NCBI GenBank assembly: GCA_049299895.1
Contig: JBAQYF010000026.1
Coordinates: 62,001-126,000, forward strand
Direction: 5' to 3'
From: CAIYYO01 sp049299895
GTDB taxonomy: Archaea > Altiarchaeota > Altiarchaeia > IMC4 > QMZM01
Length of the DNA: 64,000 nt
Numbering within the stretch: position 1 is the first letter of the stretch; every line of letters begins with the position of its first letter. The position numbers and the translations under genes were made by a program. Shown piece after piece: positions 7,507 to 15,749 of this stretch. Under the pieces are notes generated by a model. It did not search any database. It was not told the origin of the DNA and saw only the letters and a list, made by a program, of their open reading frames with translations.

Positions 7507-8574
7507 TCACATCCCGGCCCTGCGCCTGATGCTCTGATATCGGGCGACGTCAAGGAGGTGCCCGGGAGTAACGTATCCTACTATGCGGTTCGCATCCAGT
7601 ATCAGGACAAAATCCCTTGAGAGAAGGAATGGAAGCACGTCAGTTATCTTTGCACCCGCATCTACCACGTCCAGATTACCCCGCGCATAGTCCCTCATGG
7701 GCCTGCCTTCGTCCGCGAGCCCAACTGCCTTCAGGTCGTCCACATTGAAGAGGCCTACGACCTTTCCGGTCGCGTCCGTAACGGGATAATGCCTCTGTTC
7801 CGGGACCGCAACGGTCTGCACGAATTCCCTTACGGGCATTCCTTCGGAGACATATTTATAATTAGGTAAGGCGACTTCCCGCAGGCTCAGGCCGGAAAGA
7901 GCGTGCCGTATCTTCAGGATCTGGAGTTCCTGGCCGCCTGCGAAGAACAGGAAGATACCAATTATCATTGTAAAAAGATTGCCGGTTGCCAAGCCCCACA
8001 GGGATATCACGACAGCAATCACCTTTCCCACGTTGACAGCTATCTGCGTTGCCGCAATGTAATCCATCCTCGATGCAAGGATCGCCCTGAAGACCCGTCC
8101 GCCATCCATGGGATAACCCGGAAGCAGATTGAACGCCCCAAGGACAAAATTAAGCCACAGGAGACCGCTTAGAAGAGACGACGGATCGAAGAGATCGATC
8201 CCTCCCCCGCCAAAATACCACGAAATATCTTTCAGAGGAACGCCTAAAGCAGACGCTATCAAAAAGATGACCGTGAAGAATAGGATATTGGAAAACGGTC
8301 CTGCGATAGACACGAGGAATTCCTTTTTCGGGTCCTCTGGTACCTCGATACTTGCCAGGCCGCCGATCGGCGTGAGAGTTATCTTCGGAACCGGTATCTT
8401 GTAATACAATGCTACGAGGGAATGGAACAGTTCGTGTATCAGCACTATCGTGAAGACTATTATCAGGAAGGCGAAAAGTGCCTGGTCGACGAGAGCCAGT
8501 AGAAGGAATACCAGAAAGGTTATGTCTAGTTCTATTGAGATGCCGAAGACCTTGAAGACCTTAAGGGAAGGCAT
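7507..8574 (-). CDS. site-2 protease family metalloprotease with C-terminal CBS domains
   Basis: The 355-residue membrane protease has the zinc motif HELFH (47-51) in its second hydrophobic segment and the third ligand in NLLPGYPMDGG (Asp157). After about five membrane segments, the region 235-350 forms a CBS-domain pair, the arrangement of the archaeal S2P-CBS group, including the structurally studied Methanocaldococcus enzyme. The family performs regulated cleavage of membrane proteins; the CBS pair binds adenine nucleotides and may gate activity. No substrate is identifiable in the neighbourhood. It lies 19 nt downstream of the acetolactate synthase small-subunit gene, so the two are probably cotranscribed. 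Confidence 0.92.
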   Translation of the reverse strand: MPSLKVFKVFGISIELDITFLVFLLLALVDQALFAFLIIVFTIVLIHELFHSLVALYYKIPVPKITLTPIGGLASIEVPEDPKKEFLVSIAGPFSNILFFTVIFLIASALGVPLKDISWYFGGGGIDLFDPSSLLSGLLWLNFVLGAFNLLPGYPMDGGRVFRAILASRMDYIAATQIAVNVGKVIAVVISLWGLATGNLFTMIIGIFLFFAGGQELQILKIRHALSGLSLREVALPNYKYVSEGMPVREFVQTVAVPEQRHYPVTDATGKVVGLFNVDDLKAVGLADEGRPMRDYARGNLDVVDAGAKITDVLPFLLSRDFVLILDANRIVGYVTPGHLLDVARYQSIRRRAGM

Positions 8575-8593
8575 TTTGTTATCCGTAAGGGAT

Positions 8594-9073
8594 TTATCCT
8601 CTCTGAAGCGCCGTCACTCCAGTGCGCGCTATTTCCTTTACGCCGAAGCCTTTTGTGAGCCCGATGAACGCATCTATCTTTTCCGGGTCGCCAGTGACCT
8701 CGACAGTCAGGGTCTCAATGCTCACGTCGACGATCCTCGCTCGGAATACGTCAGTGTACTGGATTATCTGCGAGCGGTTCTTTTCTTCCGGGCAGTGCAA
8801 TTTTATCAGACACAGCTCCCGGCATATGGATTCGTCGATCGAGAGGTCTGTTACTTTGATAACGCTTATTAGCTTGTTCATCTGCTTTTCTATCTGCTCC
8901 AATGTCAGATCGTCGCCCGTCGTCAGGATGGTCATGCGGGCTATGTCCGGATTCTCGGTAGGGCCTACGGTGATACTGTCTATGTTGAACCTTCTTCTTG
9001 TGAACATCGAGGCTACACGCTGCAGTACCCCGGGTTTGTGCTCGACGAGCGCCGTGAAGATGTGCTGCCGCAT
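8594..9073 (-). CDS. ilvN: acetolactate synthase small (regulatory) subunit
   Basis: This 159-residue protein matches IlvN/IlvH: an N-terminal ACT domain beginning 'VEHKPGVLQRVASMFTRR' with the 'NIDSITVG' strand, and a C-terminal domain with 'CREL..IKLHC' and 'GPTENPD'-type features in the expected order. The subunit binds valine and controls the thiamine-diphosphate-dependent large subunit in branched-chain amino acid synthesis. The large subunit and other ilv genes are not in the window, which is unusual because ilvBN are often adjacent. It is transcribed away from aIF2-alpha and sits at the head of a two-gene unit with the S2P gene. Confidence 0.93.
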   Translation of the reverse strand: MRQHIFTALVEHKPGVLQRVASMFTRRRFNIDSITVGPTENPDIARMTILTTGDDLTLEQIEKQMNKLISVIKVTDLSIDESICRELCLIKLHCPEEKNRSQIIQYTDVFRARIVDVSIETLTVEVTGDPEKIDAFIGLTKGFGVKEIARTGVTALQRG

Positions 9074-9142
9074 TTTATTCTATTTATTTGTTTTAGAGGG
9101 TAATAATAAGGTATACTACGGTGTTATCATATTAAATTGGGC

Positions 9143-9151
9143 CTATATATT
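9143..9151 (+). promoter_or_regulatory. TATA box of the aIF2-alpha/nop10/thiC unit
   Basis: CTATATATT lies 18-26 nt before ATG 9169, the distance expected for a leaderless archaeal transcript. No Shine-Dalgarno-like sequence occurs before the ATG, in agreement with that reading. Confidence 0.5.
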
Positions 9152-9168
9152 TCATATGCCAGAATAAA

Positions 9169-9984
9169 ATGTCTAAACCAGAAAGCGGATATCCGGAGGC
9201 GGGCGAATACATCATAGGTACGGTAGATAGCATATTCAAGCAGGGGTCATTCATCACTCTTGACGAATATCACGGGAAGAAAGGCATGCTCCCCTTATCG
9301 GAGATATCCCTTAAATGGGTCAGGAACATCAGGGACTACGTCAGAGAGGGCCAGAAGGTAGTCCTCCTCGTCCTTGGAGTGAATCCCGAGAGAGGGCACA
9401 TAGACCTTTCGCTTCGCCGGGTAGTCGACGCCAAGAGAAAGGAGAAACTCCAGCAGGTCAAGCAACTGCAAAGATCCGAGAAGCTCTTCGAGGTTCTTGC
9501 AGGAGAATTGAAGTCCCCTCCTGAAGAGATAAAGAAGATGCTGAGCGAAAAACTCCTCAAGCATTACAACAGCTTATATGAAGGACTGGAAGCGATAGCA
9601 TCCGACGAGCACTCCGCAGACAAACTGGAATTGGACGAGAAATACAAAAAGCCGTTCATCGAACTGGTGCAGAAAAGCATTAAGCCGCCGTTCGTCTACA
9701 TCACCGGGTACGTGGAGCTGAAAAGCTACGAGCCTACCGGAGTAACAATCATAAAAGAAGCGCTGAAAAAAGTAGAGAAGTACGAAGTAGACCACGACTC
9801 AAAGATAGAGGTAAGCTACATATCCCCGCCCGTATACAGGATAAAAGTGAGATCCACGGACTACAAAATGGCGGAAAAAGTCCTGAAAAGCGCTGCGGAC
9901 GAAGGGATAGAACACATGCGGAAGAACTCAAGCTCTGGCGAATTCCACAGGAAGATAGAGGAGATAAGACATGAAAATACGTAA
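9169..9984 (+). CDS. eif2a: translation initiation factor aIF2 subunit alpha
   Basis: The 271-residue protein has the three-domain aIF2-alpha structure: an S1-type OB fold (residues 10-85; 'GMLPLSEISLKWVRNI', then 'GVNPERGHIDLSLRRV'), a helical middle domain (90-175) and a C-terminal alpha-beta domain that binds aIF2-gamma (176-265). Together with the beta and gamma subunits it brings initiator tRNA to the ribosome. Its last 14 nt overlap the Nop10 gene, an arrangement conserved in archaea. The customary upstream partners eL42 (L44e) and eS27 are absent from this site. Confidence 0.96.
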   Translation: MSKPESGYPEAGEYIIGTVDSIFKQGSFITLDEYHGKKGMLPLSEISLKWVRNIRDYVREGQKVVLLVLGVNPERGHIDLSLRRVVDAKRKEKLQQVKQLQRSEKLFEVLAGELKSPPEEIKKMLSEKLLKHYNSLYEGLEAIASDEHSADKLELDEKYKKPFIELVQKSIKPPFVYITGYVELKSYEPTGVTIIKEALKKVEKYEVDHDSKIEVSYISPPVYRIKVRSTDYKMAEKVLKSAADEGIEHMRKNSSSGEFHRKIEEIRHENT

Positions 9985-10129
9985 ATGCACAAACTGCGGC
10001 GCTTACACGCTGAAGGAATCCTGCATGCGATGCGGCGGCGCCACAAACAGGATCAGGCCCGCCAAATTCTCCCCCGAGGACCGCTACGGAAAATACAGAA
10101 GGATGATGAAGGCCGAAACAAAAGAGTAA
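9971..10129 (+). CDS. nop10: H/ACA ribonucleoprotein protein Nop10
   Basis: A 52-residue gene starts at ATG 9971 inside the end of the aIF2-alpha gene (14-nt overlap) and ends at TAA 10127-10129. The protein begins MKIRKCTNCGAYTLK and has the zinc ribbon C-x2-C (Cys6, Cys9) and C-x2-C (Cys18, Cys21), then 'PAKFSPEDRYGKYRR', the conserved Nop10 segment that contacts Cbf5. In H/ACA particles Nop10 supports Cbf5 in guided pseudouridylation of rRNA. Because of its size and overlap it is easily overlooked. aIF2-alpha followed by Nop10 is a standard archaeal pair. Confidence 0.95.
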   Translation: MKIRKCTNCGAYTLKESCMRCGGATNRIRPAKFSPEDRYGKYRRMMKAETKE

Positions 10130-10159
10130 AGGCCCCGCTTATTCTGACATCAGACGAAA

Positions 10160-11359
10160 ATGCACAGAGAGATAGCAAAGAAAGAAGGCATCCCCGAAGA
10201 AAAACTCAGGAAGAACATATCGAGTGGCTCCGCAGTAGTCGTAAAAAACGCAAAAAGGGATATAACGCCGATAGCCATCGGCACCGGAACGCACGTAAAG
10301 ATCAACGCCAACATCGGCACATCCCCTGAAAAATCCGACATACGCGTAGAACTGGAAAAGGCCAAAATTGCAGTTGACAGCGGCGCAGACACCCTGATGG
10401 ACCTTTCCATCGGAGGGGACATCGACGGGATACGCCGCACGATCCTGAAGAATACAAATGTGCCTCTTGGGACCGTCCCCGTATACCAGGCGTTCCTCGA
10501 GAAAAAGCTCGACATGTCCGCTGAATCCATGCTGAAAGTCATAGAAAAGCACTGCATGGACGGCGTAGACTTCCTGACCCTGCACTGCGGGATAACAAAA
10601 GACATCGTAGAGAACCTGGGCGACCGGCTTATTCCAATAACAAGCAGAGGCGGAAGCTTTCTTGCTGCCTGGATGATAAAGAACCGGGAAGAAAACCCGC
10701 TCTATGCGGAATTCGATTCGGTCCTGGAGATAGCTAAGGAATACGACGCAGTGATAAGCCTCGGCGACGCCCTGAGGCCGGCCTGCACTCACGATGCCTC
10801 GGACGCCGCACAGATACAGGAACTCGTCAATCTCGGGAGACTCACAAAGCGCGCCCGCGTTGCAGGAGTCCAGGTGATAATAGAGGGACCGGGGCACGTT
10901 CCCCTGGACCAGATAGAAGCAAACATGCTCCTGGAAAAAAAGATATGCGATAATGCCCCATTCTACGTTCTCGGACCCCTGGTAACGGACATCGCCCTGG
11001 GATACGACCATATAACGGGAGCAATAGGCGGGGCCGTTGCCGCCATGTACGGCGCAGACTTCCTCTGTTATGTTACGCCTTCGGAGCACCTGGGCCTTCC
11101 GGACAAGGAGGACGTGAAGACGGGAGTGATAGCCTCGAAGATAGCGGCGCATGCCGCTGACATGGTCAGGTTGAGAGACACGAAAAGGGACGACGAATTG
11201 TCTCTTGCAAGAAAGAACCTTGACTGGGAGAAGATGTTCTCGCTCTGCATAGACAAAACAGTAAAGGACACGCACGCGGAACTGTGCAACAAAAAGGAAT
11301 GCACCATGTGCGGAAAATACTGCGCATTGAAGATACTCAAAGAATACCTCGGGGAATAA
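10160..11359 (+). CDS. thiC: phosphomethylpyrimidine synthase ThiC
   Basis: The 399-residue protein is ThiC of the short type without the bacterial N-terminal extension. Visible landmarks are 'INANIGTSPEK', 'DTLMDLSIGGDI', 'CGITKDI', 'SRGGS', 'DALRPAC', 'EGPGHVPLDQI', 'VLGPLVTDIA' and 'TPSEHLGLP'. The C-terminal iron-sulfur motif reads C381-x2-C384-x3-C388, one residue shorter than the C-x2-C-x4-C usually quoted. ThiC turns aminoimidazole ribotide into HMP phosphate by radical SAM chemistry. It follows nop10 by 30 nt and is probably cotranscribed; no other thiamine gene is present and I see no TPP riboswitch in the short leader. Confidence 0.95.
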   Translation: MHREIAKKEGIPEEKLRKNISSGSAVVVKNAKRDITPIAIGTGTHVKINANIGTSPEKSDIRVELEKAKIAVDSGADTLMDLSIGGDIDGIRRTILKNTNVPLGTVPVYQAFLEKKLDMSAESMLKVIEKHCMDGVDFLTLHCGITKDIVENLGDRLIPITSRGGSFLAAWMIKNREENPLYAEFDSVLEIAKEYDAVISLGDALRPACTHDASDAAQIQELVNLGRLTKRARVAGVQVIIEGPGHVPLDQIEANMLLEKKICDNAPFYVLGPLVTDIALGYDHITGAIGGAVAAMYGADFLCYVTPSEHLGLPDKEDVKTGVIASKIAAHAADMVRLRDTKRDDELSLARKNLDWEKMFSLCIDKTVKDTHAELCNKKECTMCGKYCALKILKEYLGE

Positions 11360-11397
11360 AGATTTATTATAGCGCGATAAATATTTAACAGGAGAAA

Positions 11398-12063
11398 ATG
11401 GACAACATCACCTTCTTCATACAATCCTTCGTCGCCTTTTTCGTGATAATAGACGCGATAGGAAACGTTCCGTTGTTCATCAGCCTGCTGGAGGGATTCA
11501 AGGAGGAAGACAGAAAGCAGATAATAAAAAGAGCGACCATAATCGCCATGCTTACCCTCATAGTAGTCACATTCACGGGTAACTGGATATTCTTCCTGCT
11601 CAGCATAAAGATGTATTCATTCAAGGTGGCGGGAGGAATACTACTTTTGATAATCTCAATAGAGATGCTTTTTGGGAAAAAGAGCAAGACAGAGACGTCA
11701 GAGGACATCGAGGAAAAGAAACACGATCTGACTGTAACCCCCCTGGCAATACCCCTTCTCACCGGGCCCGGCGCACTCACGACAGGAATCGTCCTCTTCG
11801 ACAACGCTGGAGGAGAACTGAAAAAGATCGCGGCGTTGATAGCCAGCATACTCCTGTCATTCATAGTATCCTACTACATACTGATAAAAGCCCCCAAGGT
11901 ATTCAAGTATCTCGGCAAAACAGGGACAAAGGTGGTAGTGAGGCTAATGGGTCTGTTGCTCCTGTCGATAGCCGTGCAATTCATATTAAACGGCATGTCG
12001 GATGCCGTAGTCGATTTCGCCAATTCCGATGCGGTCCAAGCCCTGATCAAATCAGCTATCTAA
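11398..12063 (+). CDS. MarC/UPF0056 family integral membrane protein
   Basis: The 221-residue protein has six hydrophobic segments and the MarC-family patterns 'FVIIDAIGNVPLF' near the N-terminus and 'TPLAIPLLTGPGALTT' in the middle. The family resembles multi-TM transporters; some members have been linked to amino acid export, but its general role is not settled. An AGGAG element lies 5-9 nt before ATG 11398, and TATTTA-rich sequence precedes it, so it may have its own promoter as well as read-through from thiC. It converges with the enolase gene, 9 nt apart. Confidence 0.85.
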   Translation: MDNITFFIQSFVAFFVIIDAIGNVPLFISLLEGFKEEDRKQIIKRATIIAMLTLIVVTFTGNWIFFLLSIKMYSFKVAGGILLLIISIEMLFGKKSKTETSEDIEEKKHDLTVTPLAIPLLTGPGALTTGIVLFDNAGGELKKIAALIASILLSFIVSYYILIKAPKVFKYLGKTGTKVVVRLMGLLLLSIAVQFILNGMSDAVVDFANSDAVQALIKSAI

Positions 12064-12072
12064 CCGGCCCCA

Positions 12073-13365
12073 TCAGAACATCTTTGCATATACCGCCGTT
12101 CTGCCAAGCTCTTCCTCTATCCTCAGGAGCTGATTGTACTTAGCCGTCCTCTCAGACCTGCATGGAGCGCCGGACTTCAGTTCCCCGGTGCCGAGGCCGA
12201 CGACAAGATCCGCGATATACGGGTCCTCAGTCTCGCCGGACCTGTGCGATACCATCACGTTCCAGCCGCTCTTCATGGAAAGCTTCGCCGCAGCAATGCT
12301 CTCGGTAATCGAGCCGATCTGGTTGATCTTCAAAAGCAGCGTGTTGCAGGCCTTTTCTTCCAGGGCCTTTTCTATCCGCTTCACGTTGGTCACAAGAAGA
12401 TCATCTCCGACGACCTGCACATTCCCGCCGTATTTCTTCGTAAACGAGGACCACGAGGACCAGTCATCCTGCGAGAAGATATCCTCAAAAGAGACGATGG
12501 GATACTGTTTCAGTATCTCGCCGTACCTGTCCATGAGCCGGTCAGGAGTCAGTTCCACCCCTTCCAGGATATAATTTCCTTTGGACGCGGTCTTCCCGTT
12601 CTTGTCCTGCTCGAAGAACTCGGAAGCGGCGGCATCCATGCCCAGTTTGACGGTCTTCTCATGCCCTGCTTTTTCGATAGCGGCCATGATGAGATCCAAC
12701 GGCTCCTCGGGACGGGACAAAGGCGGCGCAAAACCCCCTTCGTCGCCCACGTTTATGGCATCCTTCCCGTACTTTTCCTTGATGACGACTTTCAGATTCT
12801 GGTATACTTCCGCCGATATCTCCAGTGCCTCCCTGAAGCTCTTTGCGCCGACGGGAAGAATCATGTACTCCTGGATATCAAGCTTGTTTCCCGCATGCAC
12901 TCCCCCGTTCAAAACATTCATCGAAGGAATAGGCAGAATAAATTTCTTATTCCTGGAAAGGCTCCCGATATGCCGATATAAAGGAACGCCTTCCTCGATA
13001 GCCCCCAGCCTGGAAACAGCCATGCTCACTGCGAGTATCGCGTTCGCTCCCAGTTTGGACTTGTTATCGGTCCCGTCGAGTTCGATCATGAAGCTGTCAA
13101 CCTCTTCCTGTTCTACGCAGTCCATGCCGACGATTTTTTTGGCGATCGTTTTGTTTACGTTGGAAACGGCCCTTGCAACCCCCTTGCCCATATAGCGCGC
13201 ATCCTTGTCTCTTAGCTCCAACGCTTCGTGTATGCCCGTGCTCGCGCCTGACGGAACGATAGCAGCGGCCGCATTATTTTTCGTCCATACCTCCGCTTCC
13301 ACGGTAGGAGTGCCCCTTGAATCCAAAACTTCCCTTGCGCGGACTCCCGCTATCTTAGAACTCAT
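12073..13365 (-). CDS. eno: enolase
   Basis: The 430-residue protein is a complete enolase: 'ARQVLDSRG'-type start ('AREVLDSRGTPTVE'), 'VPSGASTG', 'GANAILAVSMA', 'NVGDEGGFAPPL', metal ligand segments 'LGMDAAASEF', 'SFEDIF' and 'VVGDDLLVTN', catalytic Lys in 'LLLKINQIG', and 'VSHRSGETED'. It interconverts 2-phosphoglycerate and phosphoenolpyruvate. Its ATG overlaps the TGA of the upstream membrane-protein gene by 4 nt (ATGA), so it is translationally coupled to a gene with no apparent metabolic link. Confidence 0.98.
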   Translation of the reverse strand: MSSKIAGVRAREVLDSRGTPTVEAEVWTKNNAAAAIVPSGASTGIHEALELRDKDARYMGKGVARAVSNVNKTIAKKIVGMDCVEQEEVDSFMIELDGTDNKSKLGANAILAVSMAVSRLGAIEEGVPLYRHIGSLSRNKKFILPIPSMNVLNGGVHAGNKLDIQEYMILPVGAKSFREALEISAEVYQNLKVVIKEKYGKDAINVGDEGGFAPPLSRPEEPLDLIMAAIEKAGHEKTVKLGMDAAASEFFEQDKNGKTASKGNYILEGVELTPDRLMDRYGEILKQYPIVSFEDIFSQDDWSSWSSFTKKYGGNVQVVGDDLLVTNVKRIEKALEEKACNTLLLKINQIGSITESIAAAKLSMKSGWNVMVSHRSGETEDPYIADLVVGLGTGELKSGAPCRSERTAKYNQLLRIEEELGRTAVYAKMF

Positions 13366-14165
13366 TTTTTGTCCCTCTTCGATTCGTTGTCTTTCTTCAA
13401 ACCCAGACGATGATGCAGGCTCTTATGCTTTTTATGGTGAGCAGGCTCCGCTTCACCCGCATCAGACTCATTAATCTTGCCTGCGGCTTGCGCTTTCTTT
13501 ATATCCCTCTTTTTCTTATCAGACAACAAAGACCAGGTCAGGACCACAAGTGCCATAGCGATCGCAACCGGATAAACAAAAGCCATCTGGTCCTTTGCCT
13601 TGCAGGCGCTGCACTCGGGAAAAGTCGCTTCGGACGTATCGGAAGAAGACTCCTCCGGAACGGTGGTTGTGACGACCTCTTCTATCGTTGTCGTCGTCTC
13701 TGGTTCGGCAAGCGTCGTCGACGCATCGGCATACGTAGTTGTCGTCGTAGTCGTAGTCGTTGTAGAAGTGGTCGTTGGCTTCGTGCAGTCGGTCACGTTA
13801 AAGACCCCCCGCATATCCTGGTACTTGATCTTCTGTATGAATATCTTGTATACGCCGGTCTTATTCGGCGTGAAATAAACGACACCGGTGTATTCCGTAT
13901 ACAGGTTAGCGACCCCCTCAAGGCCGTAAAAAAGCCGGACAAACGCGCTGCCAATAGGCTTACGGGTATTGTGATTCAATATGTAGATGGCCAAAGTTTC
14001 GTTGACGCACAAAGGCTTTCCTGCAGAATCATTATACAACCCGGATATCTCCCAGACCATACGCGATTTGACCACAGTCTCATCGGACGAATCATCGGCG
14101 GCATGAACGCAAAAAGAGATAGCACCCATCAAAAATATAAACAAGACGTAATAAAGCTTTTTCAT
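13362..14165 (-). CDS. secreted/membrane-anchored protein with Thr-rich stalk
   Basis: I choose ATG 14165, which gives a 267-residue protein beginning with a signal peptide (MKKLYYVLFIFLMGAISFCV, cleavage near HAA-DD). An extracellular domain of about 100 residues follows. Its pattern 'VRLFYGLEGVANLYTEYTG' then 'FTPNKTGVYKIFI' suggests a beta-sandwich, Ig-like fold. Next come a Thr-rich linker (about 135-190), a Cys pair (CSAC), one membrane helix (about 205-225) and a basic cytoplasmic tail rich in Lys and His. The N-terminal extension open upstream of 14165 runs into the repeat region and is unlikely to be translated. Function unknown; it looks like a surface protein on a stalk. It is coupled to enolase by ATGA. 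Confidence 0.7.
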   Translation of the reverse strand: MKKLYYVLFIFLMGAISFCVHAADDSSDETVVKSRMVWEISGLYNDSAGKPLCVNETLAIYILNHNTRKPIGSAFVRLFYGLEGVANLYTEYTGVVYFTPNKTGVYKIFIQKIKYQDMRGVFNVTDCTKPTTTSTTTTTTTTTTYADASTTLAEPETTTTIEEVVTTTVPEESSSDTSEATFPECSACKAKDQMAFVYPVAIAMALVVLTWSLLSDKKKRDIKKAQAAGKINESDAGEAEPAHHKKHKSLHHRLGLKKDNESKRDKK

Positions 14166-14241
14166 CAGATAACACATTATGATTACGCAAATTAATAAAA
14201 AAAAAAAACAGATATCCAGAATATCCCCGTCCCTGAGAGAC

Positions 14242-14457
14242 TGGCGATCACCGCGAAGTCGCGCCCCAAAGGCACCACTGCACAATCCAATTCTGCATTT
14301 AACCCCATAATCCAGAATATCTAACGCCCCTCACAGGGTCCGCACTCATTCCAAAGGAATGGCGATCACCGCGAAGTGGTGCCTCAAGGCACCACTGCAC
14401 AATCCAACTCTGCATTTAATCCCCAAATCCAGAATATCTAACGCCCCTCACAGGGTC
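14242..14457. repeat. two-copy direct repeat, period about 118 bp, with internal hairpin
   Basis: The stretch 14242-14340 is repeated at 14360-14457 with a few differences. Shared landmarks are TGGCGATCACCGCGAAGT at the left, AATCCA, CTGCATTTAA, TCCAGAATATCTAACGCCCC and TCACAGGGTC at the right. A partial third unit (TCCAGAATATCC) lies at 14214-14226. The right copy contains a perfect 9-bp hairpin, AGTGGTGCC/GGCACCACT, with a TCAA loop; the left copy has lost several of these pairs. CCCT-CAC-AGGG forms another small stem. The 357-nt gap 14166-14522 holds no gene I can support, and substitutions between the copies do not follow codon positions. Confidence 0.75.
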
Positions 14458-14522
14458 ACCTTGGCAGAGAAATGACATGATACTTGATCGATGATGCAGG
14501 GGGTTAGTGAGGGGATACATTC

Positions 14523-14969
14523 TCAAAGACGTCTTAACTCGCTTATTTTACAGAGAATATCAACAACGCTGGACCGGTCTATCCTGTCCGCATCTATGAG
14601 CGCTTTCACGCGAAAGACCTTCTTTTTTGCCCGCGTAACGGAACCGTGCAATTCCTCTACCTCTTCGCCGTATATCGCATGATCATTTGGAATGCGTCTT
14701 TTGCCGATCTTTACGCTGTGCAGGTCGGTCTTCATTCCCTTGAATTCTTCTTCCATAACGTGCCTCGCATCCCCCGCGGACAATTCTTCCACCGAGCAGC
14801 ATATCCCGGGGTGGCTGAGTGCCATCTTGATCTTTTTGATCTTGGGGCTGGTTTCCGAATCCGCGTCGACGTGGAAGATGTAGGACCTCAGGCCCCGCCA
14901 GAGCAAGGCAGATTCGAGGTTGGACAGATGCCTGCCGACTCCTTTTTTGATAATGTGATGGAGTGTCAT
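14523..14969 (-). CDS. uncharacterised small cytoplasmic protein
   Basis: The 148-residue protein has no signal peptide or membrane segment and is of mixed charge. I do not recognise a family. The middle part reads 'IFHVDADSETSPKIKKIK' and the end 'LIDADRIDRSSVVDILCKI', suggesting an alpha-beta fold with a helical end. A TATA-like TTTTTATACTT on the minus strand near 15005-15015 lies about 40 nt before the start. Downstream is the direct-repeat region. Codon use resembles the neighbouring genes, which supports it as a real gene. It could be a fragment of a larger protein, but no broken frame is visible at either end. Confidence 0.55.
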   Translation of the reverse strand: MTLHHIIKKGVGRHLSNLESALLWRGLRSYIFHVDADSETSPKIKKIKMALSHPGICCSVEELSAGDARHVMEEEFKGMKTDLHSVKIGKRRIPNDHAIYGEEVEELHGSVTRAKKKVFRVKALIDADRIDRSSVVDILCKISELRRL

Positions 14970-15037
14970 CTCGATTTAATGCAACAAGAAAATTTTATTA
15001 ATCAAGTATAAAAAGCAATACGCTTCTAGGAGGGAGT

Positions 15038-15619
15038 TCAAATAAAACCAATATCTTTTGCCTTTCGAACCATCTGCGATGCATTCTGCTGGCTTATCCG
15101 AGAGGTGTCGAAGACTACGCTCAGCACAAGAACATGCCCCCCGCTTTCTTTTACCGAACGGAGCAGCTTACTACAGTCTTCATAGGACTCGAGTAAGTGC
15201 GCAGGAACGATTTTTCCTGAAGACGCCATCGCAGACATGTCTTTTTTGTAGATCTTTATGCGGTGGAGGAAAAACTCGATACTTTCATCACGCGGCAGTT
15301 CAACTACCGAGACCTTGACCCCGGGGTCGTCGAACAGGGATAAAGCCTCTTTAACCTCAGTATCTTCCTGTCCCTTCGCTACCAGGTAGAAGACGAATGG
15401 TTTATAGCCGTTCCAGAATATGACAGAACCCCAGTTGAAGAACACAAACCCAATTGCAGCTATTGCTATCAACGCCCCCAGGATCAGGCGCAACCATATG
15501 TCGCCTTGCAGGAACAGAGCGACCCATAAGATAAGGATAACCGACAGGCCAAGATATATCGACCCTCTCAGGCCGGGCCTCCTAAACATCCCCCCAAACC
15601 AGGTTTCAGCGGAATCCAT
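15038..15619 (-). CDS. membrane protein with two N-terminal helices and a cytoplasmic alpha-beta domain
   Basis: From ATG 15619 the protein has 193 residues. Two hydrophobic segments lie at about residues 20-37 and 42-62, separated by 'LQGDIW'. A soluble domain of about 125 residues follows, with alternating strands and helices ('PFVFYLVAKG', 'VKVSVVELP', 'GGHVLVLSVVFDTSR'). The domain pattern looks Rossmann-like, but no nucleotide-binding motif is evident. An in-frame TTG at 15631 would add four residues; ATG is more likely. No known family recognised. It may form a unit with the following small gene at 14523. Confidence 0.6.
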   Translation of the reverse strand: MDSAETWFGGMFRRPGLRGSIYLGLSVILILWVALFLQGDIWLRLILGALIAIAAIGFVFFNWGSVIFWNGYKPFVFYLVAKGQEDTEVKEALSLFDDPGVKVSVVELPRDESIEFFLHRIKIYKKDMSAMASSGKIVPAHLLESYEDCSKLLRSVKESGGHVLVLSVVFDTSRISQQNASQMVRKAKDIGFI

Positions 15620-15749
15620 GGTATGTAACAAATTGATAATCTAGGAATAAAAAGGTCAGGCATATCCTGAATCCGGGAATTTCCAGTTAAATGCGTCAAC
15701 TGATTAGGGGGTTATACATCCAAGGACCCGGGGGATGCGCCCGGATATA

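Noticed and set aside
13600..13878. Valine-rich frame on the plus strand opposite the Thr-rich linker
   Set aside because: It is the antisense shadow of ACN/TCN codons in the exported protein; similar shadows occur at 48279-48584 and 51189-51635.
14166..14285. N-terminal extension of the Thr-stalk surface protein into the repeat region
   Set aside because: A normal signal peptide begins at ATG 14165, and the extension is made of repeat sequence that does not follow codon constraints.
14457..14522. C/D-box guide RNA suggested by GATGATG
   Set aside because: A matching D box and the internal C'/D' pair could not be found at proper distance.
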